DNA from: Mucilaginibacter sp.
GTDB lineage: Bacteria > Bacteroidota > Bacteroidia > Sphingobacteriales > Sphingobacteriaceae
Length of the DNA stretch: 47,822 nucleotides
Direction: 5' to 3'
NCBI GenBank assembly: GCA_025352225.1
Contig: JANXTT010000130.1
Location: forward strand, 1 to 47,822
Made by a program: the position numbers and the translations under genes. Of this stretch, positions 28,285-40,400 are shown piece after piece; the stretch's first letter is position 1, and the number at the start of each line of letters is the position of its first letter. Under the pieces are notes generated by a model that saw only the letters and a list, made by a program, of their open reading frames with translations, searched no databases and was not told the DNA's origin.

Positions 28285-29364
28285 ATGACGCGTCGATTAA
28301 TAATATTCCTGTTACTTTTTTTCACCTTGCCGGTTTCTGCTCAGGTGATCATTCAATTTATCCCCGAAATTTCAGGCCGGAGTATAGACGGGCTGTTTCA
28401 ATGTAAAATTGTAAACAGCAACCGTGCTCAAAGTGCCCTACTAACCATAACAGTTACAGAAAGAAAACAAGGAACAATATGTACCATAAAACTACCTGCC
28501 TTTAATCTTATTCAGGGTACCAATGCATTGCCTTTTTCGGTGGCCAAAAATGCTTCCATACAGTTTTCAAATAATAATATGGGGCAATTAACACGAATTA
28601 ACCGATTGTTTTCAGAAGGGGATTATGATTATTGTTTTAGTATAAAATTAGCACAAAGTGATCTTCCGGATGAGCAATGTTTCTCTTACCTATTAGCTCC
28701 GTTTTCAGAATTGAACCTGAGTGAACCCAATAACGAAGATAAAATATGCGATACCAGGCCATTGTTTACCTGGCAGCCCCTTATCCCCGGCATTACAGGC
28801 TCCAGTTATCAGCTGGTTTTAACTGAGATAAAACAGGGTCAAAATGCAACAGAAGCACTTAACTATAATGTACCTGTAATTAACCAATCCTTCATTAACT
28901 CGCCAATACTACCTTACCCAGCTGTGGCCCGGGAATTGCAAAAAGGTAAACAGTATGCATGGCAGGTTACGGCTTATAAAGATCAGACCATTTTAAACCG
29001 ATCAGAAATATGGGATTTTGCAGTTGATTGCCAGGATACCGTAAAAAAGGCTGTTAACGACGGGTATCGGAATATTGAAGATTTATCTAAAGGAAATTAT
29101 TATATTGCCATTGGGGCTTTGAAATTTGCAGTTGTTAACCCATACCACGAGGAACAGCTAAAGTATGAGATCCGCGAGATCAATAACAATCAAAAGTTGA
29201 TAAAAAGGCTTCCGAAAATTACACTTAAAAAAGGCACGAATGATATAACTATTGATCTTACTGGCAATAGTCATTTTACTGATGCCAAGTATTATATCAT
29301 AAAAATATGGTTGCCAAATGGTTCGGTAAAAACCTTGAGATTTCTATATCAGGATATTAAATGA
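28285..29364 (+). CDS. Secreted protein with FN3-like domain, RHS operon
   Basis: A 359-residue protein with a clear signal peptide (MTRRLIIFLLLFFTLPVSA-QV). The sequence is beta-rich throughout. The middle part, about residues 150-250, has the pattern of a fibronectin-III-like fold (TRPLFTWQPLIPG, YQLVLTEI, KGKQYAWQVTAYKDQ, SEIWDFAV). An N-terminal sandwich (about 20-135) and a C-terminal one (about 260-359) flank it. Function is not recognised; such proteins are often scaffolds or adaptors in the periplasm or at the surface. It starts one base after the preceding stop and overlaps the next gene by ATGA, so it is translationally coupled on both sides. Confidence 0.75.
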   Translation: MTRRLIIFLLLFFTLPVSAQVIIQFIPEISGRSIDGLFQCKIVNSNRAQSALLTITVTERKQGTICTIKLPAFNLIQGTNALPFSVAKNASIQFSNNNMGQLTRINRLFSEGDYDYCFSIKLAQSDLPDEQCFSYLLAPFSELNLSEPNNEDKICDTRPLFTWQPLIPGITGSSYQLVLTEIKQGQNATEALNYNVPVINQSFINSPILPYPAVARELQKGKQYAWQVTAYKDQTILNRSEIWDFAVDCQDTVKKAVNDGYRNIEDLSKGNYYIAIGALKFAVVNPYHEEQLKYEIREINNNQKLIKRLPKITLKKGTNDITIDLTGNSHFTDAKYYIIKIWLPNGSVKTLRFLYQDIK

Positions 29365-29798
29365 AAAAAAATATTATTATTTCCTGTATTGTAAGCCTGT
29401 TTATATTTTCTTGTAAGCATGCATCACCGTCTTTTCGTGAAATTAATGATAAAGACTTTACAATGCAGGTTATAGAATTACCGAATGTAACCGATGAAAT
29501 GAGCAGCCTTAGTTATAAAATAAGAATTACACCAGCAAAGCAATTGCTCCAACAAAAAAACAGAGAAGAAAAAAACGCCCTAATGTATAAAATGGACAGC
29601 TGCTTTTATTTACAGGGAGGTATAAACAAAACTTATGCAGCACTAACGCAGCCTATAGCTAACGGTATAAATGGAAGCTATGAATACCTCATTCAGTTTG
29701 AAATAGCTAAACAGATAGACCGGGCGCATTTAGTTCTAACCTATCAGGATAAATACATCAATCGTAAAACATATACTATTCAATTTAATCAACAATAA
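29361..29798 (+). CDS. Small lipoprotein of the RHS operon
   Basis: A 145-residue lipoprotein: MKKNIIISCIVSLFIFSCKH has a lipobox FIFSC with Cys18 or so as the acylated residue. The mature part is predicted beta-rich with one polar helix (KQLLQQKNREEKNALMYKMD). It overlaps the upstream stop by four bases (ATGA at 29361-29364) and lies 17 bases before the 2286-residue gene. The small size and acylation suggest an outer-membrane accessory to the large proteins; no known family is recognised. Confidence 0.75.
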   Translation: MKKNIIISCIVSLFIFSCKHASPSFREINDKDFTMQVIELPNVTDEMSSLSYKIRITPAKQLLQQKNREEKNALMYKMDSCFYLQGGINKTYAALTQPIANGINGSYEYLIQFEIAKQIDRAHLVLTYQDKYINRKTYTIQFNQQ

Positions 29799-29815
29799 GG
29801 TACTAACGTATATAT

Positions 29816-32800
29816 ATGAGATTTATATCTACCCAAAAAAGAAAAATAGCCGCTTTACTTTTACTTATTTTGAGCATAAATTTGTTTATGCCATCAGTGG
29901 TATACGCGCTTACCTCGGGGCCTGCCCAGCCCGAAACTAAAGGCTTTCAGCCGGCGGGCGTATCAGATATGGTAGATTTGCAAAGCGGTGATTTTAAATA
30001 CAATATTCCATTACTGGATATAGATGGTTACCCGATCAATTTAAATTACCAGTCGGGTACAAGCATGGACGATGAAGCCAGTTGGGTGGGCCTAGGCTGG
30101 AGCCTAAGTCCTGGAGCTATTAACAGGCAGGTAAGAGGGTTGCCTGATGACTTTTCAGGAGAGGGGAGTGACGGGGATCAGGTTACTGTAGACCATTGGA
30201 CCAAGCCAATGGTTACTATTGGCGGACGAGTGTCTAGCAAAACTGAGGTATTTGGAACGGGCTTTATCAAAGGGAGCGGTTCTTTATCATTAGGAGTTTT
30301 TAAAAATAATTATACGGGTATCGGAGCCGAATTGACCGCTAATGCAGGTATTTCGTTAACCGCTGCTAATACTGGGTCGATGACTGCAGGATTAGGTATC
30401 ACATCAAATACGCAAAGTGGCGTAGATTTTTCACCTTACGCATCCTTATCGGTGGGTGAAATGACAAAAGATCATATGTCAAATAGTATGGGTTTGAGTG
30501 CATCATTAGGATATAATACCAGGAGCGGCTTAAAAAACCTTTCGTTAGGTGCAACATTTACGCCGGAAATAAAATCAGAAAAAAAAAACTATGACGTAAG
30601 CCTCCCAGGTTTTGGAGCGTCATTGTCTTACAATACAGAACCCTTTAATCCCCATATTCAAATTCCGTATAAAAGTACTTCATCCACTTATAGTATTGAT
30701 GCGGGCCCAACAGCCTTTGGTTTTTATTTGTCTTTTGGAATGACGGGTTATAAGAACGTTAGAGAGGTGTTATCACCAACTCAATCCAATCCTGCGTACG
30801 GATTTTTATATGCGGAAAAGGGAAAGGATAATCCAAACGCGATGATGGATTTTATCCGTGAAAAAGAGAATCCCATTATACCAGAACTACCTAACCTTGC
30901 TATACCTATACACACCCCAGACCTGTATTCCTACTCCAGCCAAACAGGTGGTGGGCAATTTCGTCTTTATAGAGGTGGAACAGGCGCGTTTTTCGATAAC
31001 CAGGCCGACGATCAGAGTTCAAATTCAACAGTGGGTGGAGATTTGGGATTTGGCCCCACAGGTTGGCATGCAGGTGTCACTTTTTTTAAGCAAGATATAC
31101 ATAATACTACCCATAAGTGGGTAAATGATAATTATTTCCTCCCTCAAAATGATTTTCAGAATATATCAACTACGGATCCTAATAGCGAGCATGTGTTTTT
31201 TAGGCTGATAGGAGAAAAGAACCAGGAAGAGGATGACATGGCTAGTAAACTCAATTATACAAACGCTGTTAAAGTGGACGTTACGGGCAAAACCGCAAAC
31301 AATCATTTTGCCGGTGTTGGGGGAGCAGAGTCTGAAATAAAAAATGTACATCGGCAACGCAACAAAACTGTAGTCTCCTATCTTACTGCTAACGAAGCTA
31401 AATTTGCCGCTACTGATCAAAGTATCCTCACTTATCCGGTTAATCAAGAGGGTACGTTTGCCCCGAAAACAAACTATACGTTAAGTGCAACCCCGCATAA
31501 CAGGGTAGATAATGACCACAAGGGCCATCATATATCCGAGTTGTCTGTAACTGATGATGGCGGTAAAAGAATGATATATGGTATACCGGTTTATAACCTC
31601 AAGCAGGAAGAATATTCGTTTGCCATTGGTACGGAACATTATCCTGACCCTACTACTGGCACAATACTGGGAGACTATACCTCTGTAAATAACCTCACAA
31701 ACGACTATAATTTTACTGCTGGTATTAACAGGATCGGAGATGGAAAGGGCGTAGATAATTATTACCATAAAGAAAGTAAAACAGGTTATGCAACCAGTTA
31801 TTTACTAACCTCTATTCTTTCTCCGGATTATGTGGATAAAACCGGTGATGGGATAACAGACGATGACCAGGGTACCGCAATTAAGTTTAATTACTCTAAA
31901 ATGGATAAGCCCTTTAAGTGGCGCGCCCCATATCAGGGTGCTACTATTAACAGGGGATTGCTTGCAGACGAAAATGACGATAAAGGAAATATTATTTATG
32001 GCGAAAAGGAGCTTTGGTATATCAACACGATCGAATCAAAAACCAAAATAGCTTATTTCATTACAGAAGATCGTAAAGACGCTTTGGGTGTTGATGATTG
32101 GGTAAAGGGCGGCATAGGCACTGATGCTAAAAAACTACAGCGCCAGCGTTGCTTACGCGAAATCAGATTATATTCTAAAGCCGATACTAAGACGCCTATT
32201 AAAGTTATAAAATTTGAATATAACTATGAGTTATGTCCCGGTGTACCTAACTTTAATGATTATGAGGATATTTCGGCCACTCATCCCGTTGCAACGTCTT
32301 CAGGGAAATTAACACTTAAGAAAGTTTGGTTCGAGTATGGCAATATTAGTAAAGGAAGTAGTTTTCCCTATAAATTCAATTATGCCTATGATAACGTTTC
32401 CGATCCATATGGTAAAGATACCCACCCGAATCCTACATACGGTTATATGCTTACGGACCGGTGGGGTGTATATAAAGACCCTTCTGAAAATCTCCTGAAC
32501 CTTGCTAACGATGAGTTTCCATATACAAATCAAAATAAGGCAGTAACAGATGTTAATGTTGCCGCCTGGCATTTAAAAAAAATAGAATTGCCAACCGGAG
32601 GGGCCATCAATGTGCATTATGAATCGGATGACTATGCCTATGTACAGAATAGGAAAGCCATGTGTATGAATAAAATTGAAGCTTTAATAAGCGGGCCCGA
32701 TGCAAACAATCCAGACAAAAATTATCAAGACCTACCGGCCAACAAATTGCTTCAGGCCCATGGAATTAGGATGTCGATACCAACATTGCCATTGCCTGGT

Positions 32801-35800
32801 GAAGATCATCTTCGATGGTTTATAAAGAATTATCTAAACGGTTCAGATTATATGTACACCAAGTTTAAAATTACGGTAGCTACAGATAATTATAAAAATA
32901 CAGATACCAAATACGATAGTGATTTCATCCCCTGTTATGCTAAAGTTTGGAAAGTAATGATCAATACAGACAGTAAGGGTAATAATTATGCGAAAATTAT
33001 TTTTGAAGATATTGATGAAGGGAACGTTACAGTTAACCCTATTACAATTGCCGCGTGGCAAAAAATGAAAATTGATTACCCTCGCTATGCCTATGCTGGC
33101 TATACAAGCAGTATCGTAGATGATGGCTCTTCAGACCTGGAAAATGCTATCGGCGCGATGATAAATGCTGTGGGGAATATTAGTGAATTGTTTAAAACCT
33201 TTTATCAAAAAGCATCTGATAATGATTATGCCGGAAACGTAGATCTGGGCAAAAGCTTTGCCCGTATGACGGTTAATAGAAAAATTGGTGGGGGAGCCAG
33301 GGTGAAGATGATATCAATAACAGATAACTGGAATACCATGAGTGGTAACCAGACGTCTAATCAAGCTGTTACTGGTGCCTATTATGGCCAATCTTACGAT
33401 TATACCACAACAGATAACGGCCAGGTGATAAGCAGTGGTGTAGCCACATATGAACCTTCGATCGGGAATGATGAAAATCCATTTAAACTACCGGTGACCT
33501 ATGTTCAGAGAATAAAAGGGGCAATTAATAACTATCTTGATCTGGAAGAACCTTTTGGCGAATCTGTTTTTCCAGCTCCAACAGTAACATATAGTAAGGT
33601 AACCGTAACCGACCTTGCTGACGGTGCTCTCGCCACTAATACACCTAAAACTGGTTATATCGTTAACGAATTTTACACCAGTAAAGATTTTCCTGTTCAT
33701 GTGAATGCTTTAACCATAACTCCAATTCATAACAGGCCCTTTAATTATTTCTCCTTTGTTGAAACCACTAGCGATGATGAACTAATGATGTCACAAGGGT
33801 ATAGTGTAGAACTTAATGATATGAACGGGAAGTCAAAATCCACCCGTGTATTTAACCAATCAGGTGCGCAAGTATCATCAACAGAATACTTTTATAAAAG
33901 CACGGCTACAGGTAGCGGCGAGTATACACTAAATAACAACGTAAAAGTTGTTAATAGTAATGGACTTGTTAACGATCAGTTTCTTGGTCGGGATATAGAG
34001 ATGTTTACTGATTTTAGAGAACAGGAAACCAGTAATCAAGGGCTCAATATAAATTTAGGAATAGATGTTACAACCTGTTTTCTTATTCCAATAATTATGC
34101 CACATTTTCCTATTGCGCTAAATGATGATTATAGGTTGTTCCGTTCCGCCTGCACTTTTAAAGTGGTACAATCATATGGATTGTTAGACAAGGTTGTAAA
34201 AACGGATAATGGATCCAGCATAACTACACAGAATATAGCTTTTGACGGGCTAACCGGTGAGGCACTAATCACAAAAACGCAGAATGAGTTCAACAAGAAT
34301 ATCTATTCTGTAAATATACCAGCCTATTGGGCCTATAACGGAATGAGTGGAGCTTACCAAAATTTAGGCGTTATCATGAGCGGGTTGACAACCAACAATT
34401 CAGGGGAGATTAATCAAGACTATTTTAATTATTTTAGTAAAGGAGATGAAATATTTGAAACTACTACAGGTGAGCACTATTGGGTCATAGAAGAGATTGT
34501 AGGTCATAACCTCCCGGCTTACCGTATTGGCAACCCAATTAATAACCTGACTGGTTTCTCGGATAAAAAATACTTAATTGATAGATTAGGTAATATAAAA
34601 ACCAATTTTAATCCTAAAGGTGATTTATTAGTAAAAGTGATCCGGTCTGGTTATCGTAATATGCTTAAGGACGATATAACCAGTATTGTTTGCCTTAATA
34701 ACCCAATTGGAGCTGATAATAAGCTGCAGTTAGCGTCGAGCGGTGATTTAACCACTCAGTTAAAAGTTATCAAAGCTTCGGCCACTACCTACGATGAAAA
34801 CTGGTATGTTGAGGCACCTGACCCGAATCTTCTTAAAGATCCCGATGACTGGGGGATTTCTAAAGCTCAACTATTTACACCTGGCGATTATGATGGGGCC
34901 TATTATAATACTAATAATAATAATATTACAGTATATAACAATGATGCAAACAGTGGAGGGCTCGGTACCGGGCTTTTTACCCCGCTTAGTGTTGATCTCT
35001 CCAGCCGAATAAACCTTTGCTCTGTTGTAAATAATGCAATTAAATATCCACCATGTATATTAGATGATAATCTCAACATCCATATTCCTACTGTTTTCAA
35101 CGTATCTGCAGGGGATTATTTCATCGGATTTGGATCTACCGCTGGCATGTCTTTTACCATTGATAATACCACTCTACAGCAACCCACTATAAAAACAGTG
35201 CTAAAAACAAAAGCTGACGGCTCCCCTTATCTTAATCGTTATCAATGGATATTAACCGGCCCTGTACATTTAACGGCTGGCCCGCATACATTAGTCATAC
35301 AGATGAACACTGCTTTCCCAACTGGTAGTGGCAATGTTAACACTGTGCCCCCAAATTTCGGTATGGAGATCTATCAGAACACTTTAAATGATATCAAAAG
35401 CGGGTTCCCGCTAAAGGTGGTCTATACCACGCGTAATTTGGTCGATTCTACCGAATTGAAAACATATATTACTGATAATAATGCGTCAACATCTCATTAT
35501 TATTGGAACGATGGGACGATCTATGCGCCGGGTTTTACTTCGCCTACTGGCGTAAATCCATATATATACGGTTTTATGGGTAACTGGCGCCCATATCAAA
35601 CCAAGGTTTTTCAAGAAAAACGTATATATAACGCCATGACCTCTGCATCAATGAATGTAAAAAATGCGGGATACCTTAATAATTTCTTCTCAAATTGGTA
35701 TGCAGGTAGCGGGGGTACTTGGCTAGAAAACTCCTATTCAAGTAACTGGGTAACTGCAAACACAGTAACACAATATGATAAATACGGACAGCAACTGGAA

Positions 35801-36676
35801 AATAAAGATGCGTTAAGCAGGTTTAGTGCTGCAAAGTTTGATTTTAATGGTGAGCTACCATCCGCAGTCGCGTCAAACGCTATGAATCATCAGATATATG
35901 CCAATAGCTTTGAAGATGCGAATTTTGCACCAGGCAGTGCAACAAGCTTTGTTGATCTGGTTAAGAAAAGAGAATTTATCTCCAATGGCCATTTGCCATT
36001 TATTAGTACGATTGATAATACCACATCACATACAGGCAATTATAGTGTTTTGATACCACCCGATGGCGGATTAACGCTTTCCACAATAATTAATAATAGG
36101 GAACAAAAAACACAACCATATCTCACTTTTGATGCGCTGAATCGCTACACTAAAGACAATTCTATTATAGGCCTATATACAGCTGGTTTTGAACCGAGTC
36201 GAGGTAAACAATATGTATTTAATGCGTGGATCAAAGATGGTGACGATACCCATAAAATAGTGGATAAACTATCATTAGACGTCAACTTTACCAGTAATAC
36301 TACTAACACAACGGCGCCTCCCTCGCAATCAGTTGCCTTAAAATGCAAAGCCATTGTAGAAGGCTGGAAGTTAGTAGAGGGCATTATTGACCTATCATCT
36401 GATCAACTCATTGATGGGATGCTGATGGATATTTCATTAACGGTTACAGGTAATGTAAATATTGATGATATACGTATCCATCCATATAATTCGCAGATGA
36501 AAACATATGCTTATGATGATAAATCCATGCGTTTGATGGCAGAAATGGATGAGAATTGTTTTGCTACGTTATATGAATATGATAATGAGGGTTTATTGGT
36601 TAGGGTAAAAAAGGAAACCGAACGTGGTATTATGACACTTAAAGAATCGAGGTCATCGTATAAAAAAGGTTTATAA
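29816..36676 (+). CDS. Giant RHS-associated shell-like secreted protein (2286 aa), without toxin tip
   Basis: A signal peptide (cleavage near SVVYA-LTS) precedes the motif block ETKGFQPAGVSDMVDLQSGD, FKYNIPLLDIDGYPINLNY and DDEASWVGLGWSLSPGAINR at residues about 40-105, the hallmark opening of large Bacteroidota proteins found with RHS toxins. The long middle is beta-rich. Sandwich domains resembling CBM or PA14 modules are seen near residues 1740-1870 and 2030-2220. The C-terminus has YD-like repeats (FATLYEYDNEGLLVRVKKE) but no RHS core and no toxin domain. This recalls the B component of insecticidal Tc complexes, which forms half of a cocoon closed by the RHS-containing C component. Pairing with the 3179-residue protein encoded 0.8 kb downstream is inferred from operon order. 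Confidence 0.75.
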   Translation: MRFISTQKRKIAALLLLILSINLFMPSVVYALTSGPAQPETKGFQPAGVSDMVDLQSGDFKYNIPLLDIDGYPINLNYQSGTSMDDEASWVGLGWSLSPGAINRQVRGLPDDFSGEGSDGDQVTVDHWTKPMVTIGGRVSSKTEVFGTGFIKGSGSLSLGVFKNNYTGIGAELTANAGISLTAANTGSMTAGLGITSNTQSGVDFSPYASLSVGEMTKDHMSNSMGLSASLGYNTRSGLKNLSLGATFTPEIKSEKKNYDVSLPGFGASLSYNTEPFNPHIQIPYKSTSSTYSIDAGPTAFGFYLSFGMTGYKNVREVLSPTQSNPAYGFLYAEKGKDNPNAMMDFIREKENPIIPELPNLAIPIHTPDLYSYSSQTGGGQFRLYRGGTGAFFDNQADDQSSNSTVGGDLGFGPTGWHAGVTFFKQDIHNTTHKWVNDNYFLPQNDFQNISTTDPNSEHVFFRLIGEKNQEEDDMASKLNYTNAVKVDVTGKTANNHFAGVGGAESEIKNVHRQRNKTVVSYLTANEAKFAATDQSILTYPVNQEGTFAPKTNYTLSATPHNRVDNDHKGHHISELSVTDDGGKRMIYGIPVYNLKQEEYSFAIGTEHYPDPTTGTILGDYTSVNNLTNDYNFTAGINRIGDGKGVDNYYHKESKTGYATSYLLTSILSPDYVDKTGDGITDDDQGTAIKFNYSKMDKPFKWRAPYQGATINRGLLADENDDKGNIIYGEKELWYINTIESKTKIAYFITEDRKDALGVDDWVKGGIGTDAKKLQRQRCLREIRLYSKADTKTPIKVIKFEYNYELCPGVPNFNDYEDISATHPVATSSGKLTLKKVWFEYGNISKGSSFPYKFNYAYDNVSDPYGKDTHPNPTYGYMLTDRWGVYKDPSENLLNLANDEFPYTNQNKAVTDVNVAAWHLKKIELPTGGAINVHYESDDYAYVQNRKAMCMNKIEALISGPDANNPDKNYQDLPANKLLQAHGIRMSIPTLPLPGEDHLRWFIKNYLNGSDYMYTKFKITVATDNYKNTDTKYDSDFIPCYAKVWKVMINTDSKGNNYAKIIFEDIDEGNVTVNPITIAAWQKMKIDYPRYAYAGYTSSIVDDGSSDLENAIGAMINAVGNISELFKTFYQKASDNDYAGNVDLGKSFARMTVNRKIGGGARVKMISITDNWNTMSGNQTSNQAVTGAYYGQSYDYTTTDNGQVISSGVATYEPSIGNDENPFKLPVTYVQRIKGAINNYLDLEEPFGESVFPAPTVTYSKVTVTDLADGALATNTPKTGYIVNEFYTSKDFPVHVNALTITPIHNRPFNYFSFVETTSDDELMMSQGYSVELNDMNGKSKSTRVFNQSGAQVSSTEYFYKSTATGSGEYTLNNNVKVVNSNGLVNDQFLGRDIEMFTDFREQETSNQGLNINLGIDVTTCFLIPIIMPHFPIALNDDYRLFRSACTFKVVQSYGLLDKVVKTDNGSSITTQNIAFDGLTGEALITKTQNEFNKNIYSVNIPAYWAYNGMSGAYQNLGVIMSGLTTNNSGEINQDYFNYFSKGDEIFETTTGEHYWVIEEIVGHNLPAYRIGNPINNLTGFSDKKYLIDRLGNIKTNFNPKGDLLVKVIRSGYRNMLKDDITSIVCLNNPIGADNKLQLASSGDLTTQLKVIKASATTYDENWYVEAPDPNLLKDPDDWGISKAQLFTPGDYDGAYYNTNNNNITVYNNDANSGGLGTGLFTPLSVDLSSRINLCSVVNNAIKYPPCILDDNLNIHIPTVFNVSAGDYFIGFGSTAGMSFTIDNTTLQQPTIKTVLKTKADGSPYLNRYQWILTGPVHLTAGPHTLVIQMNTAFPTGSGNVNTVPPNFGMEIYQNTLNDIKSGFPLKVVYTTRNLVDSTELKTYITDNNASTSHYYWNDGTIYAPGFTSPTGVNPYIYGFMGNWRPYQTKVFQEKRIYNAMTSASMNVKNAGYLNNFFSNWYAGSGGTWLENSYSSNWVTANTVTQYDKYGQQLENKDALSRFSAAKFDFNGELPSAVASNAMNHQIYANSFEDANFAPGSATSFVDLVKKREFISNGHLPFISTIDNTTSHTGNYSVLIPPDGGLTLSTIINNREQKTQPYLTFDALNRYTKDNSIIGLYTAGFEPSRGKQYVFNAWIKDGDDTHKIVDKLSLDVNFTSNTTNTTAPPSQSVALKCKAIVEGWKLVEGIIDLSSDQLIDGMLMDISLTVTGNVNIDDIRIHPYNSQMKTYAYDDKSMRLMAEMDENCFATLYEYDNEGLLVRVKKETERGIMTLKESRSSYKKGL

Positions 36677-36688
36677 AAATCAGTATTA

Positions 36689-37468
36689 ATGCGTAAAAAA
36701 TTAATTATATTAAGCTTGTTAGGTGGTTTATCAATAACCATTATAGCTTATGCTAAAAATCCAGAGCTGTTTGCTATTTTTAAAAATGAAGGAACATCTA
36801 AAGTAACAACAGCACAAACCCGATCCAAAAAAGGAGTTTATGACCCTGCTTTATTATTAAGGTTAGATAAAGTTTTCAAAAATTTTGATACAGGCCGGCC
36901 CGCTTATACATTATCAGGATCTGTTGATATGATAAATAAAGCAGATACCAGTGAAAAAATGCGCAATGTTGATTTTTTGATTAGTAAAGCTGGAGATAAA
37001 TTTTACTATAAAATGGGCAAAACGGAAGTAATTAATGAAAATGGCATTTGTCTGAATATTAATATAGTAACTAAAAAAGTTTTTATCACAGAAAAAAAAC
37101 AGGTTACTACATTTAAAATGTTGGATGTAGATAAGCTCAGAGAAGTATTACAAACAGAAGAATATCAATTATTAAGTACCAATAGCGGAAAATCCGAAAC
37201 TATATCACTGATCAATGAAAAGCATTTCAGTTGTAAGGAGTATGCTATAACTTTTGATACCCTAAGTAAAAAGGTGACAGAAATAGCTTATCGTTTAGCA
37301 TATGCCATGGAGCCCCAAAATAAAAATAAAGAAAAGACAATTGATATAAAAATAACTCAATGTGATAGTACAGCTAATATTGATTTATATAATACTAAAA
37401 GTAAAGTTATTGACAAGTCCGGAAAACTTACTGCTAAATATTCCGGATATAAATTGATCCATTTATAA
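36689..37468 (+). CDS. Exported 259-aa protein between the two giant RHS genes, unknown function
   Basis: The N-terminus has one hydrophobic stretch (KLIILSLLGGLSITIIAYA) that could be a signal peptide cleaved after AYA, or a membrane anchor. The rest has alternating beta-strands (DKFYYKMGKTEVI, LNINIVTKKVFITEKK) and a C-terminal half with KHFSCKEYAITFD. The strand pattern recalls LolA/outer-membrane lipoprotein-sorting folds, but this is only a resemblance. It sits 12 bases after one giant gene and 11 bases before the other, so it is likely needed for folding, export or joining of the pair. Confidence 0.65.
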   Translation: MRKKLIILSLLGGLSITIIAYAKNPELFAIFKNEGTSKVTTAQTRSKKGVYDPALLLRLDKVFKNFDTGRPAYTLSGSVDMINKADTSEKMRNVDFLISKAGDKFYYKMGKTEVINENGICLNINIVTKKVFITEKKQVTTFKMLDVDKLREVLQTEEYQLLSTNSGKSETISLINEKHFSCKEYAITFDTLSKKVTEIAYRLAYAMEPQNKNKEKTIDIKITQCDSTANIDLYNTKSKVIDKSGKLTAKYSGYKLIHL

Positions 37469-37479
37469 TATAATAAAGT

Positions 37480-40400
37480 ATGCTCAGGTTGATCACACGT
37501 ATCGTTGTTCTAATTTCACTCGTTGTTCCGTTTGTATGGGTTAACAACTGTAAAGCGGGTATTGAAACTACCGAACAGACTAGTACAGGAGATATCAGGT
37601 TACTTACATCAACAAACCCGCTAATTGTTAATGATAATAAAATTGATCCCGCCCGTTATCCTTCATTTGACTGGAGTATCGTAACCGATAATTCTATTAA
37701 AAATGCAGTATACGTGCGTATAGTTAACCCGGAACTAATCAATTTTAAAACACATTATGAAATTACTTTATCAATACAATATTTTACAGATCAAGCCCTT
37801 ACAGCTAGTACTAGTATAACCGTTAATAAAATACTCAAGGTAGATTATGACCCTTTGACAGGTAAAAGTTACAAAGCAATAGATACTTATAACTTTACAG
37901 GGGCATATGGAATTAGGGTGGTTGTAACTTCAGTTAAAAATGTTGATTTCCCTAACGATACCAGCACTCCTCTTGCTTTACAGGTAAGTGCTTCAGAAAC
38001 CGTTGACCGTACCTATACTATAGCACCCGATGTTAATGTGAAGATGACGGCAACTAGAATTACAGGTACTACTGCAGGAACTCATCCTGGAAGTGAACAG
38101 CTATCGCTTGGCTGGGGCTTTACACCCGGAGCTGAAGAATATGATGTGGAATGGGCTACTATTGACGATAATAGCGAAAATATAGCATTGGTAAAAACGA
38201 TGTTAACTTCGACACCTCCGACACTTTCGACACCTTCGACAGTAATTGTTAATTTTGACCCTTTGTTTCGTAATAATGCAACCCGGATAACTACTGAAGA
38301 GCAGACTTATAACATTTCATTAATGTATAATAGTACCTATATTTTGGTACGGATGCGATACGTACACTACACAACTGAAGGTATAAGGATAGTAGGCGAT
38401 TGGAATTATACTAATCAAATCAATAACGGCCCTACCTATCAGTACAATGTTTGGACGCTGAACTGGCATGAGCCAAGCCTGAACTGGCAATATTCTGCCG
38501 CCTTTGCCGAAGAAGGTAAAAAGAAAGAAGTAGTAAGCTATTTTGATGGGACCCTACGCAACAGACAAACGGTAACGATCAACAACTCTGACCAAGTGGC
38601 TATCGCTCAGGAAAATATTTATGATGAGTTTGGCAGATCAACAGCCAGCATTTTACCTGCTCCATTTTACGAAAGTACTTCAGTTGCAAGCAGTCTGCAT
38701 TTTATTCCTAATTTTAATAAAGATGCTTTAGGGAATGCTTACAGCATAAAAAATATTTTTTCATCCGCCACATCACAAGAATGTGAAAAGAAACCGGATG
38801 GAATGGATGTTTCGTCCGGAGCGTCAAAATATTATTCGTCAAGTAATGAACTGCTTTCGTTACCCAGTAATCATCGGTTATATAAAAAGTACAATTTCTC
38901 TATCCCCAACGCTAACGCTTATCCTTTTTCCGTTCAGCAATATACTAATGACAATACAGGGCGCGTCAAAATCCAGGGTGGTGTAGGTGATAATTTTCAG
39001 GCTGATGCAAGTGGAAAAAGTAATACCACAAAATATTATTATGGCAAACCCGAACAATGGGAACTTGACCAGTTGTTTGGTAACGATGCCGGTTATGCCG
39101 ACCACTACCTAAAAAACATGGTTATTGACCCTAATGGGCAGGGTAGCATCAGTTATATTAATGCGAGTGGCAAAACCGTTGCAACAGCTTTAACAGCACT
39201 TAACCCAGCATCATTAGATCCGTTATCAAGCTTGGGATCCAATATAAATTTCGCAGATGTTCAAATTTTAAAACCTGAGCAATTTAAATTTACGAGCTCT
39301 GATCTTAAAATTACAGGTACCACAACCTATGTTTCATCATCGCCTCAGAATGATGTTACATTTTCGTACAATATCCCGCAGATTATAGATCACTTTCCCG
39401 AAATTGGGACTAATGTTTGCAGCAGTTGCTATTATACCTTAGCAGTAAATATCGTTAACGATTGCGGAGATCCAGTGGAAACTGACTTTAAGACCGATAT
39501 TATTGGAATGGCCTCGTCGGGCACCACCTGTATTGCGAGTGCTACGCAAACTAAATCAATAATAGCAAAATTTAATAAGCATGTTGGTACATACTACATA
39601 ACCTTCCAACTCTCGTTTGATAAAAAAGTAATTGATATACTAACTGATAGATACATTAATCAGCAAATAAATAATACAGTATTGCAAACGCAGTATGATT
39701 ATATTAAAACTAATTTTATAAAGGATATTGACTTCTCTGGCAGTTATAAGGATTGTAGAACTTGTTTAATGCTGCTCGGAACGCATGCGGATTTTAAAGC
39801 CGTGGTAACTAAAAAATTTACCGATGCAGGCGTTACTATTAATCAGGCAGATTTTAACCAATGGATAGACGGCGGTAATGGCGTTACTGGAATCTACGAT
39901 GTATTAAAAAGTAATTGCACCGCATTGATATCCACCTGTGATTTTCATACTTGTGATAGGTATAAAACAATGATGGAACAGGATGTATCGCCCGGTGGGC
40001 AATACGCCCTGTTTTATTCGGACGGTAGCCCTATAGAACCAGAGATTAACGTGTTGAAGAATAATTTCGACAAGGTATTTGGGTCGAAAAATGCCCCGGC
40101 AACCATTCCAAAAGAAGACCAATTCACCAAGTCTGATGGTACCATAATGTCACCATATGATGATGGATTTGATGTACCAACGATGGTAAAGTACTGGAAA
40201 CCCTCGTGGGCCCAAAAATTTTTATCCTATCATCCTGAATCTTGTAAGTATGAATTTTGTCAAAAAATGGAAACCTATGAGAACTGGGATGAAAAAGTTA
40301 AACAACTATATACAAAAGCAACTGACATATCAAACATAACCAACAGCAGTACAAATCAAAGTTTAGCTTACGATTATACATCAGGCGATTGGTTATTAGC